Source: Robiginitomaculum sp.
GTDB lineage: Bacteria; Pseudomonadota; Alphaproteobacteria; Caulobacterales; Maricaulaceae
Direction of reading: 5' to 3'
NCBI GenBank assembly: GCA_002733735.2
Contig: NVWT02000010.1
Location: forward strand, 40,493 to 47,405
Length of the DNA stretch: 6,913 nt
The notes below the pieces were generated by a model that was not told where the DNA came from, ran no database searches, and saw only the letters and a program-made list of their open reading frames with translations. This document shows positions 1-6,140 of the stretch, piece after piece. Each line of letters begins with the position of its first letter. Positions within the stretch are counted from its first letter, which is position 1. A program made the translations under genes and the position numbers.

Positions 1-288
1 GCTGAGTCAAAAAAGAAACAAAAGACCGCTGATCTTAAAGAGATCAAGATGCGGCCAAATATCGATGTTCATGATTATCAAGTAAAAATCAAAGCCATGA
101 CTAGATTTTTTGCTCAAGGCGATAAGGTCAAAGTAACAATCCGCTTTCGTGGCCGGGAAATGGCACACCAAGATCGTGGTGCAAATTTGTTGCAACGAGT
201 ACGTGATGATTTTGAAGACAGTACCAAAGTAGAGTTTGAGCCGAAAACAGAAGGTCGGCAAATGATGATGGTACTGGCACCGAAATAA
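1..288 (+). CDS. infC: Translation initiation factor IF-3, C-terminal part (5' end outside window)
   Basis: IF-3 binds the 30S ribosomal subunit, keeps it apart from 50S and checks the start codon and initiator tRNA. The frame is open from base 1, so the gene begins upstream. About 95 residues are visible, roughly the second half of a protein usually near 175 residues. They begin in the lysine-rich linker (ESKKKQKT) and contain the whole C-terminal domain: KEIKMRPNID, HDYQVKIK, GDKVKVTIRFRGREMAH, and the family-typical ending EGRQMMMVLAPK before TAA. The start codon (often a rare ATT in this gene) and the N-terminal domain cannot be seen. The usual partners rpmI and rplT do not follow; recR does, after 124 bp in which I see no convincing terminator or promoter. 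Identification is secure. Confidence 0.97.
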   Translation, partial: AESKKKQKTADLKEIKMRPNIDVHDYQVKIKAMTRFFAQGDKVKVTIRFRGREMAHQDRGANLLQRVRDDFEDSTKVEFEPKTEGRQMMMVLAPK

Positions 289-412
289 TTGAACTTACCA
301 AAATAGGCTTTTTGTAATTAAGAGGCAAATGTTTAGTCGGCTTTAAGGCTATTGGCAGGCGTGGGTGAGTGTTGCATCTTTGGTAATGTAATTCAGACAA
401 GGCGATTCGTTT

Positions 413-1018
413 ATGCCACACACTTCTGCCGGCCCGCAAATTGAACAATTGATAACAATGTTATCGCGGCTACCCGGTTTGGGGCCACGTTCAGCCAGGC
501 GGGCTGTATTACATTTGATCCGCAAAAAAGAAGGCCTGTTGATACCTTTGGGTCGAGCGATGAATGAAGCTGCCGAGCATATACGGTCTTGTGATACTTG
601 TGGAAATATTGATGTGAAAAACCCGTGTGCTATTTGCCAAGCTCCGGGACGGGATCAGACAAGTTTGTGCGTGGTCGAGCAGGTTGGTGATTTGTGGGCG
701 TTGGAACGTGCCGGCGCACATCGTGGCCGTTATTTTGTATTGGGCGGGGTGCTGTCAGCCATTGATGGCGTGCGCCCAGAAGATCTGTTCATTGATCGGT
801 TATTGACCTTGGCAGAAACTCCGCAAATTACCGAAGTAATATTAGCGTTAAGCGCAAATGTAGATGGGGCTAGCACATCGCATTTTTTAGCGGACAGTTT
901 GGCCAAAACCGGAGTAAAAGTAACAACAATCGCCAGAGGCGTACCAGTGGGTGGTGAGCTGGATTACCTTGATGATGGAACTTTGGCTGCGGCCTTGATT
1001 TCAAGAAAGGCTATTTAG
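413..1018 (+). CDS. recR: Recombination mediator protein RecR
   Basis: RecR works with RecO (and RecF) to load RecA on single-stranded DNA at gaps during recombinational repair. The 201 residues match the family length. In order they show an N-terminal helix-hairpin-helix (LPGLGPRSARRAVLHL, residues 20-35), a four-cysteine zinc finger (C60, C63, C72, C75), and a Toprim domain from about residue 84 with VVE at 87-89, GRYFVLGGVLSAIDGV and the closing GVPVGGELDYLDDGTL (177-191). The ATG start is preferred because MPHTSAGPQIEQLI matches the usual N-terminus. An AAGG lies about 10 nt upstream, a modest ribosome binding site. In many bacteria recR follows dnaX and ybaB; here it follows infC. Its TAG overlaps the TAA of the converging dehydrogenase gene. 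Confidence 0.98.
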   Translation: MPHTSAGPQIEQLITMLSRLPGLGPRSARRAVLHLIRKKEGLLIPLGRAMNEAAEHIRSCDTCGNIDVKNPCAICQAPGRDQTSLCVVEQVGDLWALERAGAHRGRYFVLGGVLSAIDGVRPEDLFIDRLLTLAETPQITEVILALSANVDGASTSHFLADSLAKTGVKVTTIARGVPVGGELDYLDDGTLAAALISRKAI

Positions 1019-2178
1019 CCTTCGGTTGGCTGTAAACGTAATAACTGCCCATCATCGGTTAAAAGATACAATAAACCATCAGGCGCGGAGCGTACATCTC
1101 TGATTCGCAAACCTAATTCGCCCAATAATTCTTCTTGGCCGATTATGGTTTTCCCGTCCAGCTCGATACGTCTTAAGTGCTCGGCTTTTAATGTGCCAGA
1201 GAAAAGGTCGCCGTTCCAAGTGCTAAATTTTTCTCCAACATAAAAGTCTAACCCCGAAGGAGCTATTGATGGCGTCCAATTTAATAGCGGCGAAACCATA
1301 CCGGGCAGCTCAGAAAACTTGGAAATAGTTTTGCCGGAATAACCTCTGCCAAAAGTAGCTTTCGGCCAGCCATAGTTTTCACCCTTGATGATTATGTTTA
1401 TTTCATCACCGCCTCTTGGCCCGTGTTCGCTTTGCCAAAGATCACCGGTTGTTGGGTGTTTCGTCAGCCCTTGTGAATTGCGATGACCATAACTCCATAC
1501 TGATGGATCGCCTTCTTTGCCGTCAGCAAAAGGGTTATCATTAGGGTTTGAGCCATCAAGGTTCAACCGGACAATGGTTCCAAAATTATCATGCGGGTCT
1601 TGCGCGTTCTCTAACCACTTAAAGCCATCGCCAATACTGGCGTAAATATAACCTTTCCCATCTAAAACCAGACGTGAGCCAAAATGCCCGCCACCGGTTT
1701 TTTCTGGCATGTTTGCGCGAAAAATAACTTCCAGATCAACGAGGGTGTTGCCAACAAGTTTTGCCTTGGCAATTGCCGTATGGTTTTGCTTTTTGCTGCC
1801 TTCAGCAAAAGAAATAAACACAATTTGATTATTCAAAAAATCTGGCGAAAGTGCAACATCAAGTAAGCCGCCTTGTCCAGTATCCAAAACACTTGGTACG
1901 CCAGTTATTATAGCTATCTGGCCGTCAGTACTGGAAACCCTAACTAGATCCCCGGATTTTTGCGTAACTAGAAAATCGCCATCTGGTAAAAAAGCCAAAC
2001 CCCACGGGGCATCAAGCTGATCAGTTATTCGCACCACATCAAAATCAGCTTGCTGGCTTTGTTCGCTGTGGATGACAGGGAAAATGGTCTCAATGGTTGC
2101 TTTGTTTTCGTTAGCTTGTGGCTGACTACAGCTGGCAATAACTAAAAAGGTCGAAGCCAAGAAAAGTAAGTTTCTCAT
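1015..2178 (-). CDS. PQQ-dependent sugar dehydrogenase family lipoprotein
   Basis: Family knowledge: soluble aldose/glucose dehydrogenases of this six-bladed beta-propeller family oxidise sugars with PQQ outside the cytoplasm. The 387 residues begin with a lipoprotein signal peptide: MRNLLFLASTFLVIASC fits a lipobox (IASC) with C17 as the lipidated cysteine. The mature protein should therefore be membrane-anchored. Family motifs follow: LDAPWGLAFLPDG (55-67), GGGHFGSRLVLDGKGYIYASIGD (split 162-184), GTIVRLNLDGSNP (200-212), WSYGHRNSQGL (228-238), EHGPRGGDEIN (251-261), GENYGWP (266-272), PSIAPSGLDFY (303-313) and GTLKAEHLRRIEL (328-340). It starts directly after the rmuC stop and is probably co-transcribed with it. 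No PQQ biosynthesis genes are in the window, so substrate and cofactor loading are inferred. A non-catalytic propeller lipoprotein is a less likely alternative. Confidence 0.93.
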   Translation of the reverse strand: MRNLLFLASTFLVIASCSQPQANENKATIETIFPVIHSEQSQQADFDVVRITDQLDAPWGLAFLPDGDFLVTQKSGDLVRVSSTDGQIAIITGVPSVLDTGQGGLLDVALSPDFLNNQIVFISFAEGSKKQNHTAIAKAKLVGNTLVDLEVIFRANMPEKTGGGHFGSRLVLDGKGYIYASIGDGFKWLENAQDPHDNFGTIVRLNLDGSNPNDNPFADGKEGDPSVWSYGHRNSQGLTKHPTTGDLWQSEHGPRGGDEINIIIKGENYGWPKATFGRGYSGKTISKFSELPGMVSPLLNWTPSIAPSGLDFYVGEKFSTWNGDLFSGTLKAEHLRRIELDGKTIIGQEELLGELGLRIRDVRSAPDGLLYLLTDDGQLLRLQPTEG

Positions 2179-3309
2179 TTAACCGTCTCCTTGTTTGCGG
2201 GTGATAAGTTTTATATCCGTTTGAGTGTTCGCGTCAATTTCATTGGGGGCGACGTCGACATCACTAATTTTTTCAGCACGTTTTGTAATACGCGATGTTG
2301 AGGTTAGAATTTCATCAATGGCTTTGCCGGCAATTTTGAAATTACGGTCAAGTTTTTGCGTACGCTCATCAAGCCTACGCACGTCTTGCGCCATTTTTTG
2401 TACTTCTAGCTGGATAAGGTGTGCCTGTTCACGCATTCGGGCATCTTTTAACAATGAGGATATGGTAAGCAAGGTTGCCATAAATGTGGTTGGCGAAACT
2501 ATCATAACTTTGGATTTAAAGGCATGATCGATCAGTTTTGGAAAATGTGCATGCAGATCAGCATAAATTGCTTCCGATGGCAAAAATAACAAGGCGGTGT
2601 CGGTAGTTTCTCCGGGTAATAGGTATTTTGCCGCAATATCATCAATGTGTTTTTTAACATCGACCTGTAATGATTTTGCCGCTGGCTTTGCCATAGCATC
2701 ATCGCTGGCCGCTTGTAACGCACGCCAACTTTCAAGTGGAAACTTTGCATCAACAGCGATAGATTCTGCGCCATTTGGCAGATGGATCAGGCAATCAACC
2801 CTCTTACCATTACTCAAGGTCTCCTGAAAGGCATAAGCATTTGGCGGCAGGCTGTCCTCGACCATATCCTGCATTCGCATTTCACCGAATTGGCCACGGC
2901 TTTGTTTGTTAGCAAGAATGCTTTGTAAGGAATTGACCTCTTGGCCTAATTCTTCGATGTTTTTTTGCGCCCGATCAATAATCGCCAGCCGTTCACCCAA
3001 GCTTTTTAGACTTTCATGGGTTTTTTCACGGGTTTCGCCAAGACTGTCGCCAAGTTTTTTGCTCATACCATCAAGGCGTTCGTTTAATGTGCGCTTTAAG
3101 TCACTTTGATTGTTTTGGCTGGTCTCTTGTATGGCGCTAAAGGCTCCTTGCATACGAATTTGATTGTCATGCAATTGGCTTAATTGTTCTGTGAGATGGT
3201 TATCTTGTTCTGGCTTGCGACGTAACAATACCACAATCAGAAAAAGCGCCACAAAACCAATGACAAGTATAATAATTAGCAGCTCGATGTTCGTTAATTG
3301 TTCTAACAT
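2179..3309 (-). CDS. rmuC: DNA recombination protein RmuC homologue
   Basis: RmuC is named for its effect on recombination at inverted repeats in E. coli and is predicted to be a PD-(D/E)XK-type nuclease; its exact role is unsettled. The 376 residues start with a transmembrane anchor (about residues 8-29, ELLIIILVIGFVALFLIVVLL) followed by RRK. A long polar, coiled-coil-like region runs to about residue 135. The RmuC core then shows RGQFGEMRMQDMVED (138-152), VDCLIHLPNG (171-180), IAVDAKFPLESW (184-195, with the D-A-K of a nuclease-like active site), TALLFLPSEAIYADL (238-252) and VMIVSPTTFMATL (268-280). A charged helical tail closes it. The ATG is 72 bp from the def start, divergent. I see no strong Shine-Dalgarno sequence before it. 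Confidence 0.95.
   Translation of the reverse strand: MLEQLTNIELLIIILVIGFVALFLIVVLLRRKPEQDNHLTEQLSQLHDNQIRMQGAFSAIQETSQNNQSDLKRTLNERLDGMSKKLGDSLGETREKTHESLKSLGERLAIIDRAQKNIEELGQEVNSLQSILANKQSRGQFGEMRMQDMVEDSLPPNAYAFQETLSNGKRVDCLIHLPNGAESIAVDAKFPLESWRALQAASDDAMAKPAAKSLQVDVKKHIDDIAAKYLLPGETTDTALLFLPSEAIYADLHAHFPKLIDHAFKSKVMIVSPTTFMATLLTISSLLKDARMREQAHLIQLEVQKMAQDVRRLDERTQKLDRNFKIAGKAIDEILTSTSRITKRAEKISDVDVAPNEIDANTQTDIKLITRKQGDG
2187..2192 (-). promoter_or_regulatory. Shine-Dalgarno site for the sugar dehydrogenase gene
   Basis: On the minus strand AAGGAG lies within the last codons of rmuC, 8 nt before the dehydrogenase ATG (2178-2176). That start follows the rmuC TAA with no base between. 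The strong site plus the abutting stop and start point to translational coupling, with a fresh initiation signal for the second gene. Confidence 0.75.
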
Positions 3310-3381
3310 GTGACTGTTATAACTGATTCGCGGCTAATCACTAATCTTGACGTAAGCAAGCTCACACGCCATGTAAGCCAA
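3310..3381. promoter_or_regulatory. Divergent promoter region between rmuC and def
   Basis: This 72-bp gap separates two genes reading away from each other, so it (or the adjoining coding ends) should hold both promoters. Towards def, TTGACG at 3347-3352 resembles a -35 box, but 17 bp on there is only CATGTA, a poor -10. Towards rmuC, TATAAC (minus strand, 3321-3316) resembles a -10 box but sits very near the ATG and has only a weak TTAGTG upstream at the right distance. The region is clear by layout; the individual hexamers are weak guesses. Confidence 0.35.
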
Positions 3382-3903
3382 ATGGCTATTAAACAGATAC
3401 TCACCGTACCCAATCCGGTATTAAAACAGGTTTCACGCTCCGTAGAGCGCGTTGATGATAAAACCCGTGCCTTAATGGATGATATGCTAGAAACCATGTA
3501 TGACGCGCCGGGCATCGGCTTGGCGGCAATTCAAATTGGTGTGCCGTTACGGATTATTGTTATGGATCTGACCGAAGCCGAGGCAGAGCCAGAACCAAAG
3601 TATTTCATAAACCCGGAAATATTAGACGACGTCGAAGAACTACGTCTTTGGGAAGAGGGTTGTTTATCGGTGCCGGACTTTTACGAAGAAGTTGAAAGAC
3701 CAGAGCGTGTAAAACTACGTTACTTAAATTATGATGGCGAGGAAGTTACTGAATGGGCCAAGGGAATGTATTCTACTTGCATTCAGCATGAAATGGATCA
3801 CTTAAACGGTGTGTTGTTTATTGATCATTTATCGCGTTTGAAACGACAACGGGCGATCAAGAAAGTGCAAAAGGCCGAACGCGAAGCCGAGACGGACGAA
3901 TAG
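3382..3903 (+). CDS. def: Peptide deformylase
   Basis: PDF removes the formyl group from the N-terminal formyl-methionine of new proteins, using a bound metal (usually Fe2+) in the cytoplasm. All three family motifs are present in the 173-residue product: GIGLAAIQ (44-51), EGCLS (92-96, metal ligand C94) and HEMDH (136-140, ligands H136 and H140, catalytic E137). A longer reading is possible from a GTG at 3310, but its extra 24 residues (MTVITDSRLITN...) do not resemble the family. The ATG giving MAIKQILTVPNPVLKQVS matches the usual N-terminus, so I chose that. No strong ribosome binding site precedes it. It is the first gene of a tight operon with fmt (2-bp gap) and truA. The C-terminus is a lysine/arginine/glutamate-rich helix. 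Confidence 0.97.
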   Translation: MAIKQILTVPNPVLKQVSRSVERVDDKTRALMDDMLETMYDAPGIGLAAIQIGVPLRIIVMDLTEAEAEPEPKYFINPEILDDVEELRLWEEGCLSVPDFYEEVERPERVKLRYLNYDGEEVTEWAKGMYSTCIQHEMDHLNGVLFIDHLSRLKRQRAIKKVQKAEREAETDE

Positions 3904-3905
3904 GT

Positions 3906-4838
3906 ATGGCTTTACGAATTGCCTTTATGGGCTCGCCGGTATTTGCAACAGCAACTTTGGGCGAACTGGTGGCTGCTGGTCATGAAATTGTTTGTGTTTA
4001 TACCAGAGAGCCAAAACCCACTGGACGAGGCAAAAAGCTTGGGAAAACGGCGGTTCACCAAATGGCCGATAGTTTTGCTTTGCAGGTTAAAACCCCAAAA
4101 ACCCTACGTGATGCCGCTGCACAAGCCGAATTCGCAGCGCTAAAAGTAGATCTAGCGGTGGTGGTTGCTTATGGTTTGATCTTGCCACAAGAAGTTTTAA
4201 GCGCCCCGATGCATGGCTGTTTTAACTTACACGGCTCTGAATTACCAAGGTGGCGCGGAGCAGCTCCGATCCAACGGGCAATAATGGCTGGTGATAAACA
4301 AACCGCAGTGCAGGTCATGCAGATGGATGAAGGTCTGGATACTGGTGACATATTGCTTTCGGAATTTTTACCAATTACCGAACAAGACACCACCGGATCT
4401 TTGCATGATAAAATGATGTTGGTTGGCGCTGACCTGATGATAAGGGCAATTTCAGCATTACAACGTGATGCTTTGTTTGCCAAAAAGCAGCCTGAAACTG
4501 GCATTACTTATGCTAAGAAAATAGCAAAAACCGAAACACGGCTGAACTGGAGCCTTTCGGCAAAACAGCTGGATTGGCAAATTCGCGGCCTTGCGCCATC
4601 TCCGGGGGCGTGGTTCGAGATAGAAACTGCAAAAGCCAAAAAGCGCATAAAAGTATTGTTTAGCGAGTATGTAAACGCTTCTGGCAAACCCGGTGAAGTA
4701 CTCGATGACAAGCTAACTATTGCGGCCAAGCAAGGCGCGGTGCGACTTATAACCGTACAGCCCTCTGGCGGTAAGCCGATGAGCGCAGAACAGCTATTTC
4801 GCGGTGGTGGGTTTAATGTTGGCGATATTTTATCGTGA
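3906..4838 (+). CDS. fmt: Methionyl-tRNA formyltransferase
   Basis: Fmt transfers a formyl group from 10-formyl-tetrahydrofolate to Met-tRNAfMet. The 310 residues match the family length. The N-terminal Rossmann-like catalytic domain opens with RIAFMGSPVFA (4-14) and carries the loop RGKKLGKTAVHQ (41-52). The catalytic region is FNLHGSELPRWRGAAPIQRAI (split over 106-126), with N107 and H109, and MDEGLDTGDIL (140-150), with D145; these correspond to the conserved Asn-His-Asp set. The C-terminal tRNA-binding domain includes the conserved IRGLAPSPGAW (226-236) and ends in FRGGGFNVGDILS. One oddity: SLLP after the catalytic His reads SELP here (E112). The ATG follows the def stop by 2 bp, and the last bases overlap the truA GTG start. 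It pairs functionally with def, which removes the formyl group added here. Confidence 0.98.
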   Translation: MALRIAFMGSPVFATATLGELVAAGHEIVCVYTREPKPTGRGKKLGKTAVHQMADSFALQVKTPKTLRDAAAQAEFAALKVDLAVVVAYGLILPQEVLSAPMHGCFNLHGSELPRWRGAAPIQRAIMAGDKQTAVQVMQMDEGLDTGDILLSEFLPITEQDTTGSLHDKMMLVGADLMIRAISALQRDALFAKKQPETGITYAKKIAKTETRLNWSLSAKQLDWQIRGLAPSPGAWFEIETAKAKKRIKVLFSEYVNASGKPGEVLDDKLTIAAKQGAVRLITVQPSGGKPMSAEQLFRGGGFNVGDILS

Positions 4839-5572
4839 AGCGCTTTAAGTTAATTATCGAATATGATGGCGGGCCGTTTTATGGCTGGCAAAAACAAGAT
4901 ACCTTGCCAAGTGTGCAAGGGGCGTTGATCAAGGCTGCCACCGCGCTTGATGGTGCCGAAGTAATGGTTCAAGGCGCGGGCAGAACTGATGCTGGGGTGC
5001 ATGCGCTTGGACAGGTGGCACACTTGGATTTACAGCGCGATCTTAGCTGTGATCAGGTGCGTGATGCGCTGAACCATCATTTGCGTCCTGATCCAATTGC
5101 GATTTTATCTGCTGAACTTGTTGATGATGAGTTTCATGCAAGATTTAGCGCCAAAGCCAGACATTATTTATATCGTATCAGTGCCAGAAGGCCGCCACTT
5201 ACGCTGGATCGCGGGCATATTTGGCGCGTGCCAAGAAAACTTGATTGGCAGGCAATGGATATGGCCGCGCAAGAATTGGTTGGCTTGCATGATTTCTCTA
5301 CGTTTCGCGATAGTGATTGTCAGGCACAAACCCCAGTAAAAACCATTGATCGTTGCGACATGATACAGATCGGTGATGAAATACAACTAATTTGCGAGGC
5401 GCGCAGTTTTTTACATTCTCAAGTGCGTTCAATGATTGGCTCATTGGTCGAGGTCGGCTTGGCAAAGTGGGATCATCAGGATTTTGTTGATGCCTTACAG
5501 GCCAAAGACCGCGCCCGTTGCGGCCCTGTTGCTCCGCCGGACGGGTTATATCTTACCAAGGTGGTGTATTAG
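4835..5572 (+). CDS. truA: tRNA pseudouridine(38-40) synthase TruA
   Basis: TruA converts uridines 38, 39 and 40 in the anticodon stem-loop of many tRNAs to pseudouridine. The 245-residue product shows the family landmarks: IEYDGGPFYGWQKQ (8-21), SVQGAL (26-31), GAGRTDAGVHALGQV (47-61) with the catalytic aspartate D52, DEFHARFSAKARHYLYRI (98-115), GLHDFSTFR (150-158), ARSFLHSQVRSMIGSLVEVG (189-208) and the ending APPDGLYL (233-240). It starts with GTG overlapping the fmt stop (GTGA, 4 bp). There is no good Shine-Dalgarno sequence, so translation is probably coupled to fmt. It is the last gene of the def-fmt-truA unit; a palindromic repeat begins 1 nt after its TAG. Confidence 0.98.
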   Translation: MKRFKLIIEYDGGPFYGWQKQDTLPSVQGALIKAATALDGAEVMVQGAGRTDAGVHALGQVAHLDLQRDLSCDQVRDALNHHLRPDPIAILSAELVDDEFHARFSAKARHYLYRISARRPPLTLDRGHIWRVPRKLDWQAMDMAAQELVGLHDFSTFRDSDCQAQTPVKTIDRCDMIQIGDEIQLICEARSFLHSQVRSMIGSLVEVGLAKWDHQDFVDALQAKDRARCGPVAPPDGLYLTKVVY

Positions 5573-5573
5573 A

Positions 5574-5618
5574 GCATTACCAGCAAAAGTGGGAACCGGT
5601 TTTGCGTTTCGGTAATGC
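5574..5618. repeat. GTGGGAACCGG-type palindromic repeat behind truA
   Basis: Outer arms GCATTACC (5574-5581) and GGTAATGC (5611-5618) are perfectly complementary. Inside, GCAAAA (5583-5588) pairs with TTTTGC (5600-5605), leaving GTGGGAACCGG as the apex and a one-sided bulge (GTTTC). From memory, a palindrome with the core AAAAGTGGGAACCGGTTTT is scattered in intergenic regions of many rhizobial and related alphaproteobacterial genomes. It begins 1 nt after the truA stop, so it may end or stabilise the def-fmt-truA transcript. There is no T-run after it, so it is not a classic intrinsic terminator. Confidence 0.75.
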
Positions 5619-5647
5619 GACCACTAAAAATTTAGCATTAGCGTTAT

Positions 5648-5751
5648 TTGTCTCGCGGCAAGTTCGCTTTGCTCACGCCTACGACGTGCGGCGAATGGTC
5701 GCCGGCGGACGGTCGTCCTTGCCAGCCAAAAGGGCTGGAATTGTCTCGCGG
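5648..5751. repeat. GC-rich structured element bounded by 11-bp direct repeats
   Basis: TTGTCTCGCGG occurs at both ends (5648-5658 and 5741-5751). Between them are GGCAAG (5657-5662) complementary to CTTGCC (5718-5723), enclosing two small hairpins: GGCGA-ATGG-TCGCC (5690-5703) and GGAC-GGTC-GTCC (5707-5718, which shares a base with the enclosing arm). A further hairpin, CCAGCC-AAAAG-GGCTGG, lies at 5722-5738. A related TTATCTCGCGG occurs once more at 6273-6283. The arrangement looks like a small non-autonomous repeat, but I cannot tie it to a named family. Confidence 0.5.
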
Positions 5752-5791
5752 TGAAATAGCAAAACATCACGCATCGGACTCCCTCTCCCGC

Positions 5792-5830
5792 CTTATCCTG
5801 AGGTGCTGCGAAGCAGCCCCGAAGGACAAG
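5792..5830. repeat. CTTATCCTGAGG-type palindromic repeat
   Basis: Arms CTTATCCT (5792-5799) and AGGACAAG (5823-5830) pair at seven of eight positions. An inner perfect hairpin GCTGC-GAA-GCAGC spans 5805-5817. The layout (TCCTGAGGTGC ... CCGAAGGA) resembles the CATCCTGAGGTGC...TCGAAGGATG repeat that I recall from many alphaproteobacterial genomes. The arms are unlike those of the neighbouring palindromes, so this is a separate family. Confidence 0.65.
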
Positions 5831-5920
5831 CCGTGTGATGACGGTAGGTGGTAGTATCGTCCCCTTACAAGCTTTTACTTTAGCTCAAATTCAGCCTAAA
5901 TAGAAAACATCATAGCAATT

Positions 5921-6033
5921 TCAGGTTTTCCCCAGTGGAAAGATTACTAAAAGGCTCAGCAATAATGGGATTGCAGCTATTACAAGCCCCATTGCAATTT
6001 TTAGCAAAACCCATGTTTCGTTGGGCTTAGCAT
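5921..6033 (-). pseudogene. Possible broken small membrane-peptide gene (one base short)
   Basis: On the minus strand a frame open from 6037 to the TGA at 5923-5921 encodes a hydrophobic segment: AKPNETWVLLK, then IAMGLVIAAIPLLLSLLVIF, then PLGKT. No normal start codon opens this frame; the first ATG (5992) gives only 23 residues. However, ATG at 6033-6031 has GGTGA 4 nt before it. One extra base right after that ATG would make a 37-residue single-span membrane peptide. An extended -10 box lies about 56 nt upstream. I do not recognise the peptide. It may be a relic, a base-call error, or chance, since hydrophobic frames arise easily in AT-rich DNA. Confidence 0.22.
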
Positions 6034-6088
6034 ATATTCACCATGTCAAAGAGCCGCAAATGATCGTGTACGAACCATCTGCAACACC

Positions 6089-6097
6089 ATTATACCA
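6089..6097 (-). promoter_or_regulatory. Candidate extended -10 promoter element
   Basis: The minus strand reads TGGTATAAT, a perfect TATAAT preceded by the TGN of an extended -10. No -35 resembling TTGACA is found 16-18 bp upstream. It points towards the broken membrane-peptide frame at 6033-5921 and would start a transcript near position 6082. A single motif match of this kind can be chance. Confidence 0.3.
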
Positions 6098-6140
6098 AGC
6101 GAGGGCAAAGCGAGCATGGTTGGAACTTATCCCCGTGGCT

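Noticed and set aside
289..412. Terminator or promoter in the infC-recR gap (for example TGTAAT at 387-392)
   Set aside because: No -35 box lies at a usable distance, and the only hairpin (CAAAA/TTTTTG) is too weak to call a terminator.
128..448. Minus-strand open frames across infC and similar antisense frames over recR, rmuC, fmt and truA
   Set aside because: They are shadows of well-identified genes, with no family resemblance of their own.
3310..3381. Longer def reading from a GTG at 3310
   Set aside because: The 24 extra residues do not look like a deformylase N-terminus and would leave no space for the divergent promoters. The ATG at 3382 gives the standard MAIKQILTVP start.
5518..5854. 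Two overlapping plus-strand open frames (5518-5754 and 5648-5854) that could be called hypothetical proteins
   Set aside because: They overlap each other and the truA end, run straight through the direct-repeat element and palindromes, and have compositions dictated by GC-rich repeats. Neither has a ribosome binding site or recognisable domain.
6038..6139. Minus-strand frame continuing upstream of the hydrophobic peptide (contains ARFALAWYNGVADGSYTIICG), separated from it by one TGA
   Set aside because: It has no start codon, contains the -10 box, and its plus-strand complement is equally open for about 76 codons, so the open length is weak evidence. TGA is a normal stop here (fmt ends with it).
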